Source: Pedobacter westerhofensis
Lineage (GTDB): Bacteria > Bacteroidota > Bacteroidia > Sphingobacteriales > Sphingobacteriaceae
DNA length: 64,000 nucleotides
Reading direction: 5' to 3'
Assembly (NCBI RefSeq): GCF_900182595.1
Contig: NZ_FXTN01000012.1
Coordinates: forward strand, 1-64,000
Shown: positions 15,955-25,004 of the stretch, one piece after another
How the letters are laid out: every line of letters begins with the position of its first letter
Numbering within the stretch: position 1 is the stretch's first letter
Position numbers and translations under genes: made by a program
Notes under the pieces: generated by a model
Seen by the model: only the letters and a program-made list of their open reading frames with translations
Database searches by the model: none
What the model was told of the DNA's origin: nothing

Positions 15955-17049
15955 ATGAAGTTAAATTTAATCCGCCCTCTTGCTTTTTTTGATCTGGAAA
16001 CTACCGGCGTTAATGTAGGTGCTGACCGTATCGTTGAAATTGCAATTTTAAAAGCCATGCCAGATGGAACTGAGCTGGTAAAAACAATGCGTATTCATCC
16101 TGAGATGCCCATTCCTTTACAATCATCCCTGATCCACGGGATCTATGATGAGCATATCGCCGATGCACCCAAGTTTAAGGAAGTGGCGGCGGAGCTGGCC
16201 GAATTTATTGGGGATGCAGACCTTGCGGGATACAATTCCAACCGCTTTGATATCCCTGTCCTGCTGGAAGAGTTTCTTCGTGCAGGTGTGGATTTTGAAA
16301 TGGCCGACAGGAAGTTTGTTGATGTACAGAATATTTTTCACCAGATGGAGCAGCGTACATTGCGTGCGGCTTATAAGTTCTACTGTGATAAAGATATTAT
16401 CAATGCGCATTCAGCAGAAGCTGATATCACGGCTACGTACCATGTATTGCTGGCACAGCTTGACCGTTATGAAAATGCTGATTTTGAAGACAAGCAGGGA
16501 AATATCAGCCAGCCTGTTAAAAACGATGTACATGCATTGCATACTTTCACCAATATGAACAAACCGGTGGATTTTGCCGGAAGAATGGTATTCAATGACA
16601 ATGGTGAGGAAGTTTTTAATTTCGGCAAACACAAGAACCGTACGGTTGAGTCTGTTTTCGATTCGGAGCCAAGTTATTACGCCTGGATGAAACAGGGAGA
16701 TTTTCCGTTATACACCAAGAAAAAACTGGAAGAAATCTGGCTGCGCTGGAATAAAAAGAAAGATTTGGCCAGGGCCGCAAAGCACCAGACACCAAAACCT
16801 GCTGAAGCAGCAAGATCCAACGAGGGCGTTAAACATGCTGATGCAGTAAAATCTGCTGAGGCTGTAAAATCTGCTGACGCTGTAAAAGACGCGGATGTAA
16901 ACAAGCCTGCAGGAACAGATCGTACTGCTCCGGCCCAGACAAGAAACGACCAGCCCAGGAAATCTTTCCAGCAGCCTAAAAAGGAAAAACCGGCAGCAGA
17001 AGTAACTCCTGATATGCTTGAACAGCTTAAAATGAAATTTGGTAAATAA
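15955..17049 (+). CDS. 3'-5' exonuclease (DnaQ/RNase T-like) with C-terminal DUF3820-like domain
   Basis: The N-terminal domain is a DEDD exonuclease: Exo I is FFDLETTG (Asp13, Glu15), Exo II includes GYNSNRFDIPVL near residue 95, and Exo III is HSAEADITAT near residue 147. After it comes a domain of about 50 residues with FGKHKNRTV (about 222-230), the signature of DUF3820, which is often attached to such exonucleases. The tail is low-complexity and lysine/alanine rich with four hexad repeats (see 16834-16905). Roles in proofreading, repair or RNA trimming are possible; the substrate is not shown by the sequence. Confidence 0.88.
   Translation: MKLNLIRPLAFFDLETTGVNVGADRIVEIAILKAMPDGTELVKTMRIHPEMPIPLQSSLIHGIYDEHIADAPKFKEVAAELAEFIGDADLAGYNSNRFDIPVLLEEFLRAGVDFEMADRKFVDVQNIFHQMEQRTLRAAYKFYCDKDIINAHSAEADITATYHVLLAQLDRYENADFEDKQGNISQPVKNDVHALHTFTNMNKPVDFAGRMVFNDNGEEVFNFGKHKNRTVESVFDSEPSYYAWMKQGDFPLYTKKKLEEIWLRWNKKKDLARAAKHQTPKPAEAARSNEGVKHADAVKSAEAVKSADAVKDADVNKPAGTDRTAPAQTRNDQPRKSFQQPKKEKPAAEVTPDMLEQLKMKFGK
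16834..16905 (+). repeat. 18-bp in-frame repeat in the exonuclease tail
   Basis: Four consecutive 18-bp units encode HADAVK, SAEAVK, SADAVK and DADVNK. The units diverge mainly at third positions, so this is an old duplication kept in frame, probably forming a flexible or helical charged linker. Confidence 0.75.
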
Positions 17050-17055
17050 TCTTCA

Positions 17056-18921
17056 ATGAATAAATTAATATTAGTCAGCCTCATCAGTACGATGGGGCTG
17101 TCTGCTTTTGGTCAGCAGGTTTTGCCTGCAACGGCAACCGTTCAGCAGGCATATGCAAAGCAAACAAGAAATAAAAATGGTAAACCCGGGCCTAAGTACT
17201 GGCAGAATACTGCTGACTATGACCTGAAGGTTGATTTTGATCCCTCAACGAGGGTCCTCAAAGGCACCGTTGCAATCAGTTACAAAAATCAAAGCCCGGA
17301 TACGCTAAAGGAAATCTGGTTTAAACTGTACCCTAACCTTTATCAGAAAGGTGCTCCCAGAACATCAAAAATCGCCGAGAAAGACCTGGGCGAGGGCGTT
17401 GCCATCAGCGAATTGGAACTGAATGGGAAAGCAGTGCCTGCTGCAGCAATTGCGATTGAGGGCACAAATATGCATACCGCTATTGCCGGTCTGGCACCGG
17501 GCGCAACTGCGAAGTTAAATATCAGCTACCAGTATATCCTTAATAAAGGTTCTCACACCCGTACCGGGCAGGTAGACGATGGTGCTTTTTTTATCGCTTA
17601 CTTTTTTCCAAGGATTGCCGTTTACGATGATGTAGATGGCTGGAATAAATATCCTTATTTGGGAGATGCAGAGTTTTACAACGACTTTTGTAATTTTAAA
17701 GCAGCTGTAACGGTTCCCGGAGATTATGCGGTTTGGGCAACGGGAGACCTTGTAAATACTAAAAATGTGTTTACACCGGTGATTGCTGACAGGATTGCCC
17801 TTGCCGGAAAAGTTGATTCTGTAGTTGATGTCATTACCCCAGCAGAGCTTTCTGCGGGCACAGTGACCACCAAACAGGACCATCATACCTGGAAGTTTGA
17901 AGCAGAAAACGTGACGGATTTTGTTTTTGCGCTGAGCAATCACTATCTGTGGAAATCCAGCAGCCTGGTCGTTGATCCGAAGACAGGCAGAAGGACGCGC
18001 GTGGATGCGGTTTTTAATCCTGATCATAAAGACTATTACGAGGTGATCGGCTTTGCCAGAAAATCTGTAGAGGCGATGAGCTATAATTTCCCGAAATGGC
18101 CTTTCCCGTATCAGCACGAAACGGTGTTTGATGGTCTTGACCAGATGGAATATCCGATGATGGTAAATGATAACCCTACCGCGAAACGGGCAGATGCAAT
18201 TACACTGACTGACCATGAGATTTTTCATACCATGTTTCCTTTTTATATGGGCATCAATGAAACAAAATATGGCTGGATGGACGAAGGATGGGCAACAATT
18301 GGCGAGTGGCTGATCTCACCAATGATTGATCCCTCAATCGTGGATGATTACGGCATCTCTGCTACGGCAATCTCATCCGGTACAGCAAGCGATACACCCA
18401 TTATGACATTAACACCCGATCTTAAGGGCGTAGGGAGTTTTACAAATTCTTATCCCAAGCCGGGCATGGGCTATCTTTTTATCAAAGATGAGCTGGGCGA
18501 TGAATTGTTTACAAAAGCTTTGCACCATTATATTGAACAATGGCATGGTAAGCACCCGATGCCCCAGGATTTCTTCTACAGCATGAATGAGGGTGCGGGC
18601 AGGAACCTGGACTGGTTCTGGAAGCGCTGGTTTTTCGAAGGCGGTGTGAACGACCTCGGCCTTGTTTCTGCAGATAAAACAGAGGGAGGGTATCTCATCA
18701 AAGTAGAAAATAAGGGCGGCAGGCCATTGCCTGTAGACCTGAGCTTAACGTATTCGGATGATTCTACAGAAAAGCTGCATCAGTCTGTAGGTGTCTGGGA
18801 GAAAGGTGACAAAACGATCTCTGTTCCGCTGAAAACGACAAAGAAACTAAAACGTATATTGCTGGGCAGTGTACATGTTCCGGATAAATTTGATAACAAC
18901 AACTTTTTAAATGTGAAATAG
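17056..18921 (+). CDS. M1-family metallopeptidase, secreted
   Basis: The 621-residue protein has a signal peptide (start MNKLILVSLISTMGLSAFG) and an M1 aminopeptidase core. The zinc motif HEIFH begins near residue 387 and the third ligand lies in the following WMDEGWA; the substrate-binding GAMEN-like motif is DQMEYP. It is expected to act on peptides in the periplasm or outside the cell. It starts six bases after the exonuclease stop. It is a distant paralogue of the M1 enzyme at 25558-27531: both begin their mature part with a PGPKYWQN- or PGPRYWQN-type motif. Confidence 0.88.
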   Translation: MNKLILVSLISTMGLSAFGQQVLPATATVQQAYAKQTRNKNGKPGPKYWQNTADYDLKVDFDPSTRVLKGTVAISYKNQSPDTLKEIWFKLYPNLYQKGAPRTSKIAEKDLGEGVAISELELNGKAVPAAAIAIEGTNMHTAIAGLAPGATAKLNISYQYILNKGSHTRTGQVDDGAFFIAYFFPRIAVYDDVDGWNKYPYLGDAEFYNDFCNFKAAVTVPGDYAVWATGDLVNTKNVFTPVIADRIALAGKVDSVVDVITPAELSAGTVTTKQDHHTWKFEAENVTDFVFALSNHYLWKSSSLVVDPKTGRRTRVDAVFNPDHKDYYEVIGFARKSVEAMSYNFPKWPFPYQHETVFDGLDQMEYPMMVNDNPTAKRADAITLTDHEIFHTMFPFYMGINETKYGWMDEGWATIGEWLISPMIDPSIVDDYGISATAISSGTASDTPIMTLTPDLKGVGSFTNSYPKPGMGYLFIKDELGDELFTKALHHYIEQWHGKHPMPQDFFYSMNEGAGRNLDWFWKRWFFEGGVNDLGLVSADKTEGGYLIKVENKGGRPLPVDLSLTYSDDSTEKLHQSVGVWEKGDKTISVPLKTTKKLKRILLGSVHVPDKFDNNNFLNVK

Positions 18922-18969
18922 GATAGAAGGTTCTCCTGCATCAACCATTTATAACATTTAAAAAGTTTT

Positions 18970-18997
18970 GTTGAACGAGCGATCCTGCCCGTTCAAC
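18970..18997. terminator. Possible terminator hairpin after the M1 peptidase
   Basis: GTTGAACG and CGTTCAAC form a perfect 8-bp stem around a 12-base loop, 49 bases after the peptidase stop. There is no clear U-run, so termination is only suggested by position. Confidence 0.4.
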
Positions 18998-19034
18998 GAT
19001 TTGCAAATTTTATCTGAGGATTGAAATCTAAATT

Positions 19035-19067
19035 TATATCTGCCGGCCGTTTAAGCCGGCGGATATA
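19035..19067. repeat. GC-rich palindrome before the moeA pseudogene
   Basis: Arms TATATCTGCCGGC and GCCGGCGGATATA pair over 13 bp with one G-U position and a 7-base loop. The core resembles the palindrome at 252-270. It may be a copy of a small dispersed element or a leftover regulatory hairpin of the dead gene. Confidence 0.45.
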
Positions 19068-19098
19068 AGCAAGCTGACATTTACAAGCCCCGGACGCC

Positions 19099-19782
19099 AT
19101 GATTTCAATCAAAGAAGCAAAGTTGATCATACTGGAACATTCTAGGAAAGTTCCGGTTCACCCTATCCCGCTGGCAATGGCTTTAGGAGCTACACTGGCC
19201 ACCGATCTTTACCAGCACCATACATCGTCCGGATATACGCGGGGATGCGAACTGACGGATGATGCCATAGGATATTTGAGGGGTATGGGCCATACCGAGG
19301 TGCAGGTTTTCCGACAGCCCCGGGTAGGGATCATCGTGGCGGCACAGGACCTGAGGCAGCCGGGGAGGGCCGAAATCTTCGGAAAAGTATCAGCATCGAA
19401 TTCGCATGCACTTACTGCAGCTTTGAAGCAGCACGATATCAACAGGATTAACTTTTATAATGCCCAGGATACCCTGGAGGGCATGACCTCCGCTTTGACT
19501 GAAGCACTACTGGCAAATGATGTGCTGATCCTTACTTGTGGCATGAGCGTTGGTTGTTAAGATTTTGTGATCCGTGGGGCAGAGCAGGCAGGCATCAGGC
19601 AGATATTTAATAAGGTGAGACAGAAGCCCGGCAGGCCATTGTACTTTGGCGAGACTGATCATCAGGTTATTTTTGGGCTTCCCGGCAATGCTGCTGCCGT
19701 AATGAACAGCTTTTATCAGTATGTTTTGCCGGCAATTGAAAAGCTCAGTAATTTTAAAGTGGCACCAAAGAAAAACTGGTGA
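19099..19782 (+). pseudogene. moeA: Molybdopterin molybdotransferase MoeA, degraded
   Basis: MoeA inserts molybdenum into molybdopterin. The frame begins with a MoeA N-terminus (MISIKEAKLIILEHS), then jumps after TSSGYTRG directly into the nucleotide-binding domain (RVGIIVAAQDL). The region of about 120 residues that normally contains the conserved SSMDGYA-type loop is missing, so there is an internal deletion. The motif expected as SVGDYDFV is read here as SVGC, TAA stop, DFV, with the same frame continuing to the PGNAAAVMNSF motif. The C-terminal domain is also cut short at 19782. Three independent lesions make this a clear pseudogene, and molybdenum-cofactor use may have been lost. Confidence 0.9.
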
Positions 19783-19881
19783 ATGATCTCCCTGCAGCGC
19801 TGATGGTTGACAGGCTGGTAATCATCCGATCTGCCTGTCGTTCTTCTGTATGCAGTCATCAATAAATTTGGCTACGTGCCC

Positions 19882-20301
19882 TCAGTTCTCCCTGATATCT
19901 GTCTGATCTGAACGGTCAGTTACATAGGCTACCACGGTTTCGGGCAAAAAGGGAACGCTTACCCTACTGATGCCATTTTCTGCCGGTATGCTGTATTCTT
20001 TTTGAAAATCTTCTGCCAGTGGGATATCCCGTACCATCTGGGTGCGTTCCACCTGGTTCCTGTCCATGTATTTGAAGGCAAAGCAGGTGTAGATATTTTT
20101 AAGTCCTTTGCATTCAGATTTGATGCGGTAGCGGATGCTGTCGGTACTGTTATTGCAAAAGCTCACGTAGATCTTGCCTCCGTTCATTTCTGTAACTTCA
20201 ACAGGGGCTGTCCATGTTTTTTTTGTTTGTGATTTTGTGGACAGGCCAAAAAGGATTAATCCGGATAACAGAAAGAAAGTTGTTACGATTTTTTTTACCA
20301 T
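19882..20301 (-). CDS. Secreted protein of unknown function
   Basis: The 139-residue protein has a typical signal peptide (MVKKIVTTFFLLSGLILFG, cleavage probably near residue 25). The mature part is mostly beta-strand in character, with NGGKIYVSFCNNST and ENGISRVSVPFLPE. It contains three Cys residues in the middle. No family is recognised. It stands alone and its upstream region holds an 8-bp inverted repeat at 20323-20348. It is likely periplasmic or surface exposed. Confidence 0.7.
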   Translation of the reverse strand: MVKKIVTTFFLLSGLILFGLSTKSQTKKTWTAPVEVTEMNGGKIYVSFCNNSTDSIRYRIKSECKGLKNIYTCFAFKYMDRNQVERTQMVRDIPLAEDFQKEYSIPAENGISRVSVPFLPETVVAYVTDRSDQTDIREN

Positions 20302-20322
20302 GATTTATAAAATTGGAATTGC

Positions 20323-20348
20323 AATCACAGCGCTTTTGCTCTGTGATT
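20323..20348 (-). promoter_or_regulatory. Inverted repeat upstream of the secreted-protein gene
   Basis: AATCACAG and CTGTGATT are perfect inverted arms separated by 10 bases, 21 bases ahead of the ATG at 20301. The symmetry and place suggest an operator or a hairpin in the mRNA leader. No known regulator consensus is claimed. Confidence 0.5.
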
Positions 20349-20764
20349 AACCATGGTAAAATTAGGGCGGCTGGGCCTGCAATAAAATACCCAAAAGTGG
20401 TGAAACCGCGAAAACCCCTTTTAAATAAAAAGGGAGCATCCCTAAGACACTCCCCGTTATTTTTCACAGATAGATATTTCTTCTTAAACAGAGATTGTGC
20501 CAAAATCCTGGGATCTAACAATATTTCATTTTTTTACGCGGATGGGTGTTTCCAGGAGCAATTATGATCTGGTCCTATAGAGGCCTGGCCCCAATACCGC
20601 GGAAAGACTTGTACATTTTTATGGACATCCCTGAATTTAGCTGCTAAACTGCAGTATTTATATCATTATCACATGCTAATAGTATTGCATCAATATTAAA
20701 CGTATATGTGTTATACTAATTGTTTTATATTGATTTTTTGCGTTATTTATTTTTAACTTTATCG

Positions 20765-20784
20765 TCTGTTGTTCAAACAACAGA
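20765..20784 (+). promoter_or_regulatory. Perfect 9-bp inverted repeat before the response-regulator gene
   Basis: TCTGTTGTT-CA-AACAACAGA is a perfect dyad 19 bases before the start codon. The two-base spacer is too short for a good RNA loop, so a dimeric DNA-binding protein is the likelier reader. The receiver gene itself has no DNA-binding domain, so another regulator would be needed. Confidence 0.6.
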
Positions 20785-20803
20785 TAATTAACTTTCGGAA
20801 ATT

Positions 20804-21157
20804 ATGGGTTTAAAGCTGCTGGTTGTAGAGGATGACGAAGGCGTTAGGGAAATGCTGAAATTGGTATTGAACTACGATGGCCATGACGTGATCATGGCGA
20901 AAGACGGGACGATCCTGGACAGCCTGGCAGAAATAAATCCTGATATTATCTTTCTGGACGAGTGGCTTTGCAACGAGAGGGGGAGCGACCTGTGCAGAAA
21001 GCTGAAAGCCAATGCCAGTACTGCCGGTATTCCTGTGATCCTGCTATCTGCACTGATGTCTGTTCAGCAGTTTTCTGTACAGGCAGGCGCTGATGGATTT
21101 ATCAGGAAACCGTTTGACCTTGAGGAACTCACTGCAGTGATCAACAGGTATGCCTGA
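20804..21157 (+). CDS. Stand-alone response-regulator receiver protein
   Basis: A single CheY-like receiver domain of 117 residues with no output domain. The acidic pair EDD is near residue 9, the phospho-acceptor Asp lies in IIFLDEWL (about residue 52), and the conserved Lys is in RKPFD near residue 104. Such proteins act in phosphorelays or by protein contact. The partner may be the multi-PAS kinase encoded tail-to-tail with it: the two stop codons abut at 21157/21158. That pairing is inferred from position only. Confidence 0.88.
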   Translation: MGLKLLVVEDDEGVREMLKLVLNYDGHDVIMAKDGTILDSLAEINPDIIFLDEWLCNERGSDLCRKLKANASTAGIPVILLSALMSVQQFSVQAGADGFIRKPFDLEELTAVINRYA

Positions 21158-23425
21158 TTAATTCAGGGGCAGCGAAAAACAGAAGGTAGAGCCCTTTCCT
21201 TCTACAGAATCTACCCAGATCCTCCCGTTTAAATGTTTTACGATCTCTGATGAGATGTACAGGCCTAAACCCAAACCCGGGAAAGTATACTCCCGGTTTC
21301 CGTTTACGCGGTAAAATTGTTCAAAGATGCGCTCCTGCTGATCTTTTCTGATACCAATACCAAAATCCTGTACACATATTTTTACCTCGCTGTCGTTCCC
21401 CTCCGTTGAAATGATGATGCGGCTTGCATCCGGGGAATATTTAATGGCATTGGTGAGGAGGTTGATGATGACCTGGCAGATCCTTTCTTTATCCCCGGTG
21501 ATTTCTTTGTCAAAGTGCAGGTTTCTCTGTATCTCGTGATTGACGGAGGTACGCTGTACTTCTTCGATCACTTCTTCCACCATCTGGTTGAAACTAAATA
21601 CTGAACTGGCCACCTGCAGCCGTCCGGTGCTGATTTTAGTCACTTCGAGGAGGTCTGCAATGAGATTGCTCAGCCGGTTGATCTGGTGATCCATCTTGGC
21701 CAGCAGTTCGGCATTTTTTGTATCGCCCGCCCGCCTGAACATCATTTCCATCACCTGTACATATGCTTTGATGCTCGTGACCGGTGTTTTTAATTCGTGA
21801 CTGGCCACACCGAGGAAATTATCTTTTTGCTTTTCCAGTTCTTTCTGATCAGTGATATCAATATTGGAACCATACCATTTGATAATATGTCCGTTATCAT
21901 CTTTTAGGGCAATAGCACGTACCATCCACCAGCGGTAAGTACCAAATTTATCCAGCAGGCGAAATTCAATCTGATAGGGGCTGCCCGTGTTTAAACACAG
22001 GCGCCAGGCCGCCCAGGCGCGCTTTTCGTCATCCGGATGTATGGTCTCTGCCCAGCCGTTTCCCAGCGCTTTGCTGATGGCGATAGGGCTTTTCTCGTTC
22101 CAGCGCTGGTTGATATAATCCAGCTGGCCCTGCGGGTCGCTCCTCCAGACCACTACCGGAACTGAATTGGCAAGGAATTCAAGTTCCCTGATGGCTATCT
22201 GGAGTTGTGTATTTTTAAAATCCAGTGCTTTTCCGGCTTTCAGCTCCGGACGGAGGTCGCGCGCTATGCCGGCAATTGCAATGGGCAGATCAGTGATGTC
22301 CTCGCGGATAATAAAAAGCTGTTTATGTATTGGGATTACTTCGCCGGTCTGCTGATGTACCAGTTCCAGGGTTCCAGACCATTTGCCACTGCGGTGCAGC
22401 TGCGGCATGATCACATCCCTGATCGCGGCAGCGGAATGTTCTGTATGGTACTGAAAGAGATTAGTTGTGCCCATATCTTCTTTATCCATCCCGATGAGCC
22501 TGAGTCCTGCAGCATTCAGGTAAATGGTGTTACCCTCAATATCAGAATAGTTGCAAAAGTCCTCGCTGATATCAACGATCATCCCCAGGCGCTGTAGTTC
22601 CGCCTTAGCTCTGATCTCCGGCCGCAGGTCGCGCACTGTGGCGCCCCGGCCTATGACCTCTCCGCTTTCCGGGTCCTTAGTGAGGATATAGTTCACCTGA
22701 CAGGGAATATCTTCGTGGGTAAGGCGGTTCCTTAAACGAATGGTTCCCTGCCATCCCGTTTGCTCCTTAATTTGCTGGATCACGGTTTCCTGTACGCGTT
22801 TAAGTTCTGCAGCTGAGTAAAAGTCGTTGGCGCTGAGGGTAGTGACGTCCTCATCAGGATCTACCCCCAGTAATTTTCGCGCAGCTGCGTTCATATAGAT
22901 CAGGTTGCCCTCCATATCTGCTACAGACATATGGTCGGCATTATGGTCTACCAGGCATAACAGCTGCTGCTCACGCATTCTGGCTGTGGAAAGTGCAAAT
23001 GCAAGATGTTCTTCTGTTTCTGCGATCTTTTTTCTTGCCAGTACCAGCGCAGTAATGTCCACTATGGTTTGTACCACGCCTGCTGGTTCTCCCTGGGAGT
23101 TTCTCAGCGCTTTGATGGTATGGCTGAAATAAAAATCCTGCGGTGTTCCGTCAATCAGGATTTCTGTTTTGTCTTCCTTCTTATGGTAGGCGATACCTGT
23201 ACTGAATACAAGTCTGATGTGTGCAACAATATGCTGCAAGCCTGCATCGGGCATTGCTTCCCTCACTGGTTTTCCAATAAGGGAAGCATCTTTTCCCAAA
23301 AAACTGAGCATACCGGCATTGACTGCTGCGATGACGATATCTTGTCCGATATAAATTGCCGTTGGTACAGCAGATGCCTCAACCAGCGATTTAAATAATT
23401 CCTGCTCTGAATTTAAGCTTGCCAT
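21158..23425 (-). CDS. Multi-PAS sensor histidine kinase
   Basis: The 755-residue protein has several PAS/PAC sensor domains in its first 510 residues (repeated GNLIYMNAAARKLLG- and GNTIYLNAAGLRLIG-type strands) and no transmembrane segment, so it is probably a cytosolic sensor. The kinase core follows: the phospho-accepting His is in VASHELKTP near residue 545, the N box is NLLTNAIKYSP near 657, and the G boxes are QDFGIG and GLGLGLYIS near the end. It lacks an attached receiver, which fits use of the neighbouring lone receiver. The sensed signal is unknown. Confidence 0.9.
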   Translation of the reverse strand: MASLNSEQELFKSLVEASAVPTAIYIGQDIVIAAVNAGMLSFLGKDASLIGKPVREAMPDAGLQHIVAHIRLVFSTGIAYHKKEDKTEILIDGTPQDFYFSHTIKALRNSQGEPAGVVQTIVDITALVLARKKIAETEEHLAFALSTARMREQQLLCLVDHNADHMSVADMEGNLIYMNAAARKLLGVDPDEDVTTLSANDFYSAAELKRVQETVIQQIKEQTGWQGTIRLRNRLTHEDIPCQVNYILTKDPESGEVIGRGATVRDLRPEIRAKAELQRLGMIVDISEDFCNYSDIEGNTIYLNAAGLRLIGMDKEDMGTTNLFQYHTEHSAAAIRDVIMPQLHRSGKWSGTLELVHQQTGEVIPIHKQLFIIREDITDLPIAIAGIARDLRPELKAGKALDFKNTQLQIAIRELEFLANSVPVVVWRSDPQGQLDYINQRWNEKSPIAISKALGNGWAETIHPDDEKRAWAAWRLCLNTGSPYQIEFRLLDKFGTYRWWMVRAIALKDDNGHIIKWYGSNIDITDQKELEKQKDNFLGVASHELKTPVTSIKAYVQVMEMMFRRAGDTKNAELLAKMDHQINRLSNLIADLLEVTKISTGRLQVASSVFSFNQMVEEVIEEVQRTSVNHEIQRNLHFDKEITGDKERICQVIINLLTNAIKYSPDASRIIISTEGNDSEVKICVQDFGIGIRKDQQERIFEQFYRVNGNREYTFPGLGLGLYISSEIVKHLNGRIWVDSVEGKGSTFCFSLPLN

Positions 23426-23494
23426 AGATATCTTATGTAGCTACTAAGATATAATTTTTGTTATGGTTTAGAAAATTTCAGCGCGAACATGAAT

Positions 23495-24739
23495 TTATGA
23501 TGAATGCTCTAGTGCTTGTTTAAAATCTTGCAGGATATCTTCCTGATCTTCTATGCCTACCGACAATCTGACCATAGAGTCGGGGATGCCCATTTCTGCA
23601 CGTCTTTCTGCCCCAAGTTCGAAGAAAATCGTATGTGCAACAGGGATGGCCAGTGTTCTGGTATCACCGAGATTGCTGGACTTGATCACGAGCTTGAGCC
23701 TGTTTAGAAAGGCAAAACAATCCACACCGTCATTGAGCGCAAAACTCATCAGTCCGCCATAACCATTAAAAAGGCTGCCGGCCAGTTCATGCTGCGGGTG
23801 GCTGGTTAAACCAGGATAGTACACCTTGCTGACAAGCGGGTGGGCTTCCAGAAATTCTGCCAGTGCCATTGCATTGGAGCAGGCCCGGTTAAGCCTCAGG
23901 GCGATGGTTTCTGAACCAACCGAAATCGTATGCGCTGCTTCTGGTGCAAGAGTTCCGCCACTGTCGCGCAGGCCTCTTTTCCTGATCTGGGTGATGCCAA
24001 GCATCTCCGGACGGATCTGCTCGCGCAGAACATCTGCAATGTTGGGGAAGTTTACCCAGTTATATAAACCTGTATCTGTTACACTGCCGCCCAGTGCATC
24101 GGCATGGCCACCGATATATTTCGTAAGTGAGTTGATCACCAGGCTTGCCTTTACCGTTACGGGACGGAAGATATATGGCGAAGTCATGGTATTATCTACC
24201 ATGTAAATGATTGCCTTTTCTTCACAGAAGTCACCGATGGGCCCCAGGGCTGCTACCTGCGTAGCCGGGTTAGCGATAGTTTCTACAAATACCATTTTGG
24301 TATTTTCCTGATAGGCATTTTTGATTTCTTCAACTGAGGTTGCATCCACAAAAGTAATTGCAAGCCCCATGTCCATATAGGTCTGCATTACACTGCGGGT
24401 GTTGCCAAATAAATAAGAACTGGCAATGATATGGTCGCCGGCCTTCAGTAAAGCAAGCAGCGTGGCAGAAATGGCTGCCATACCTGTAGAGAATGCTACA
24501 GTAGCCATTCCATCTTCCATTTGTGTAACTTTATGTTCCAGCGCTGTTACTGTTGGATTGCCCTGACGGGAGTAAGCATAGCCTTTAGCCTTATTCTGAA
24601 ATACATTAACCAATCCCTGAACGTCTTCAAAGCCCCAGGTAACAGCAGTATGGATGGGCTGGTGGAGCGCACCAAATTCTGGTTTTAGAAGACGGTCTGA
24701 ATGTAATATAGTGGTTGTAAATCCTTTTTTATCGTTCAT
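23495..24739 (-). CDS. Cystathionine gamma-synthase family PLP enzyme
   Basis: A fold-type I PLP enzyme of Cys/Met metabolism, 414 residues. The cofactor lysine lies in SLTKYIGGHADALGG near residue 205, the substrate-side YSRQGNPT motif is near residue 55, and the C-terminal SVGIEDQEDI is typical. Members use O-acetyl- or O-succinylhomoserine to make cystathionine or homocysteine, or cleave cystathionine; the exact reaction cannot be fixed here. In this genome it could use the O-acetylhomoserine made by MetX. Unlike metX, no SAM riboswitch is visible in its upstream region (24740-25000). Confidence 0.85.
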   Translation of the reverse strand: MNDKKGFTTTILHSDRLLKPEFGALHQPIHTAVTWGFEDVQGLVNVFQNKAKGYAYSRQGNPTVTALEHKVTQMEDGMATVAFSTGMAAISATLLALLKAGDHIIASSYLFGNTRSVMQTYMDMGLAITFVDATSVEEIKNAYQENTKMVFVETIANPATQVAALGPIGDFCEEKAIIYMVDNTMTSPYIFRPVTVKASLVINSLTKYIGGHADALGGSVTDTGLYNWVNFPNIADVLREQIRPEMLGITQIRKRGLRDSGGTLAPEAAHTISVGSETIALRLNRACSNAMALAEFLEAHPLVSKVYYPGLTSHPQHELAGSLFNGYGGLMSFALNDGVDCFAFLNRLKLVIKSSNLGDTRTLAIPVAHTIFFELGAERRAEMGIPDSMVRLSVGIEDQEDILQDFKQALEHSS

Positions 24740-25004
24740 TTCTTTTCATTTTAACAGTGATGGCAAACTTGCGGCTTTTATTTGAAAAAAAAAACCTGTA
24801 AACCGATCTTTTACATTATTCCCCTTTCTATTCTGTTTTTCTTTCAGGTCAATTTGTTTACCGACCAGCATTGTGGTGTTTCGGGAGGGTACACAGTGTT
24901 TAAATTACGTCTATATATGTGATCAAAGTTAGATTGTTTGATCATTTGAAAAACTTTTATCGCTCAAAACCAGTTTATTATTGGTACTAAAACGATTATT
25001 CAGA

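Larger units (their letters stand above)
20302..20803. other. Divergent intergenic region with two inverted repeats
   Basis: This 500-base region separates the minus-strand secreted protein from the plus-strand response regulator. It holds the two inverted repeats listed separately and a CCCTTTT-AAAT-AAAAAGGG-type hairpin near 20415-20433. No gene was found. Confidence 0.5.

Noticed and set aside
17515..18228. Antisense frame of 237 codons opposite the first M1 peptidase gene
   Set aside because: Entirely within a conserved coding region with zinc-site motifs on the other strand; no own features.
24740..25000. Second SAM riboswitch before the cystathionine gamma-synthase-family gene
   Set aside because: I looked for the conserved GAGA...CTGGCAACC and GGTGCCAATTCC blocks on the minus strand and found none.
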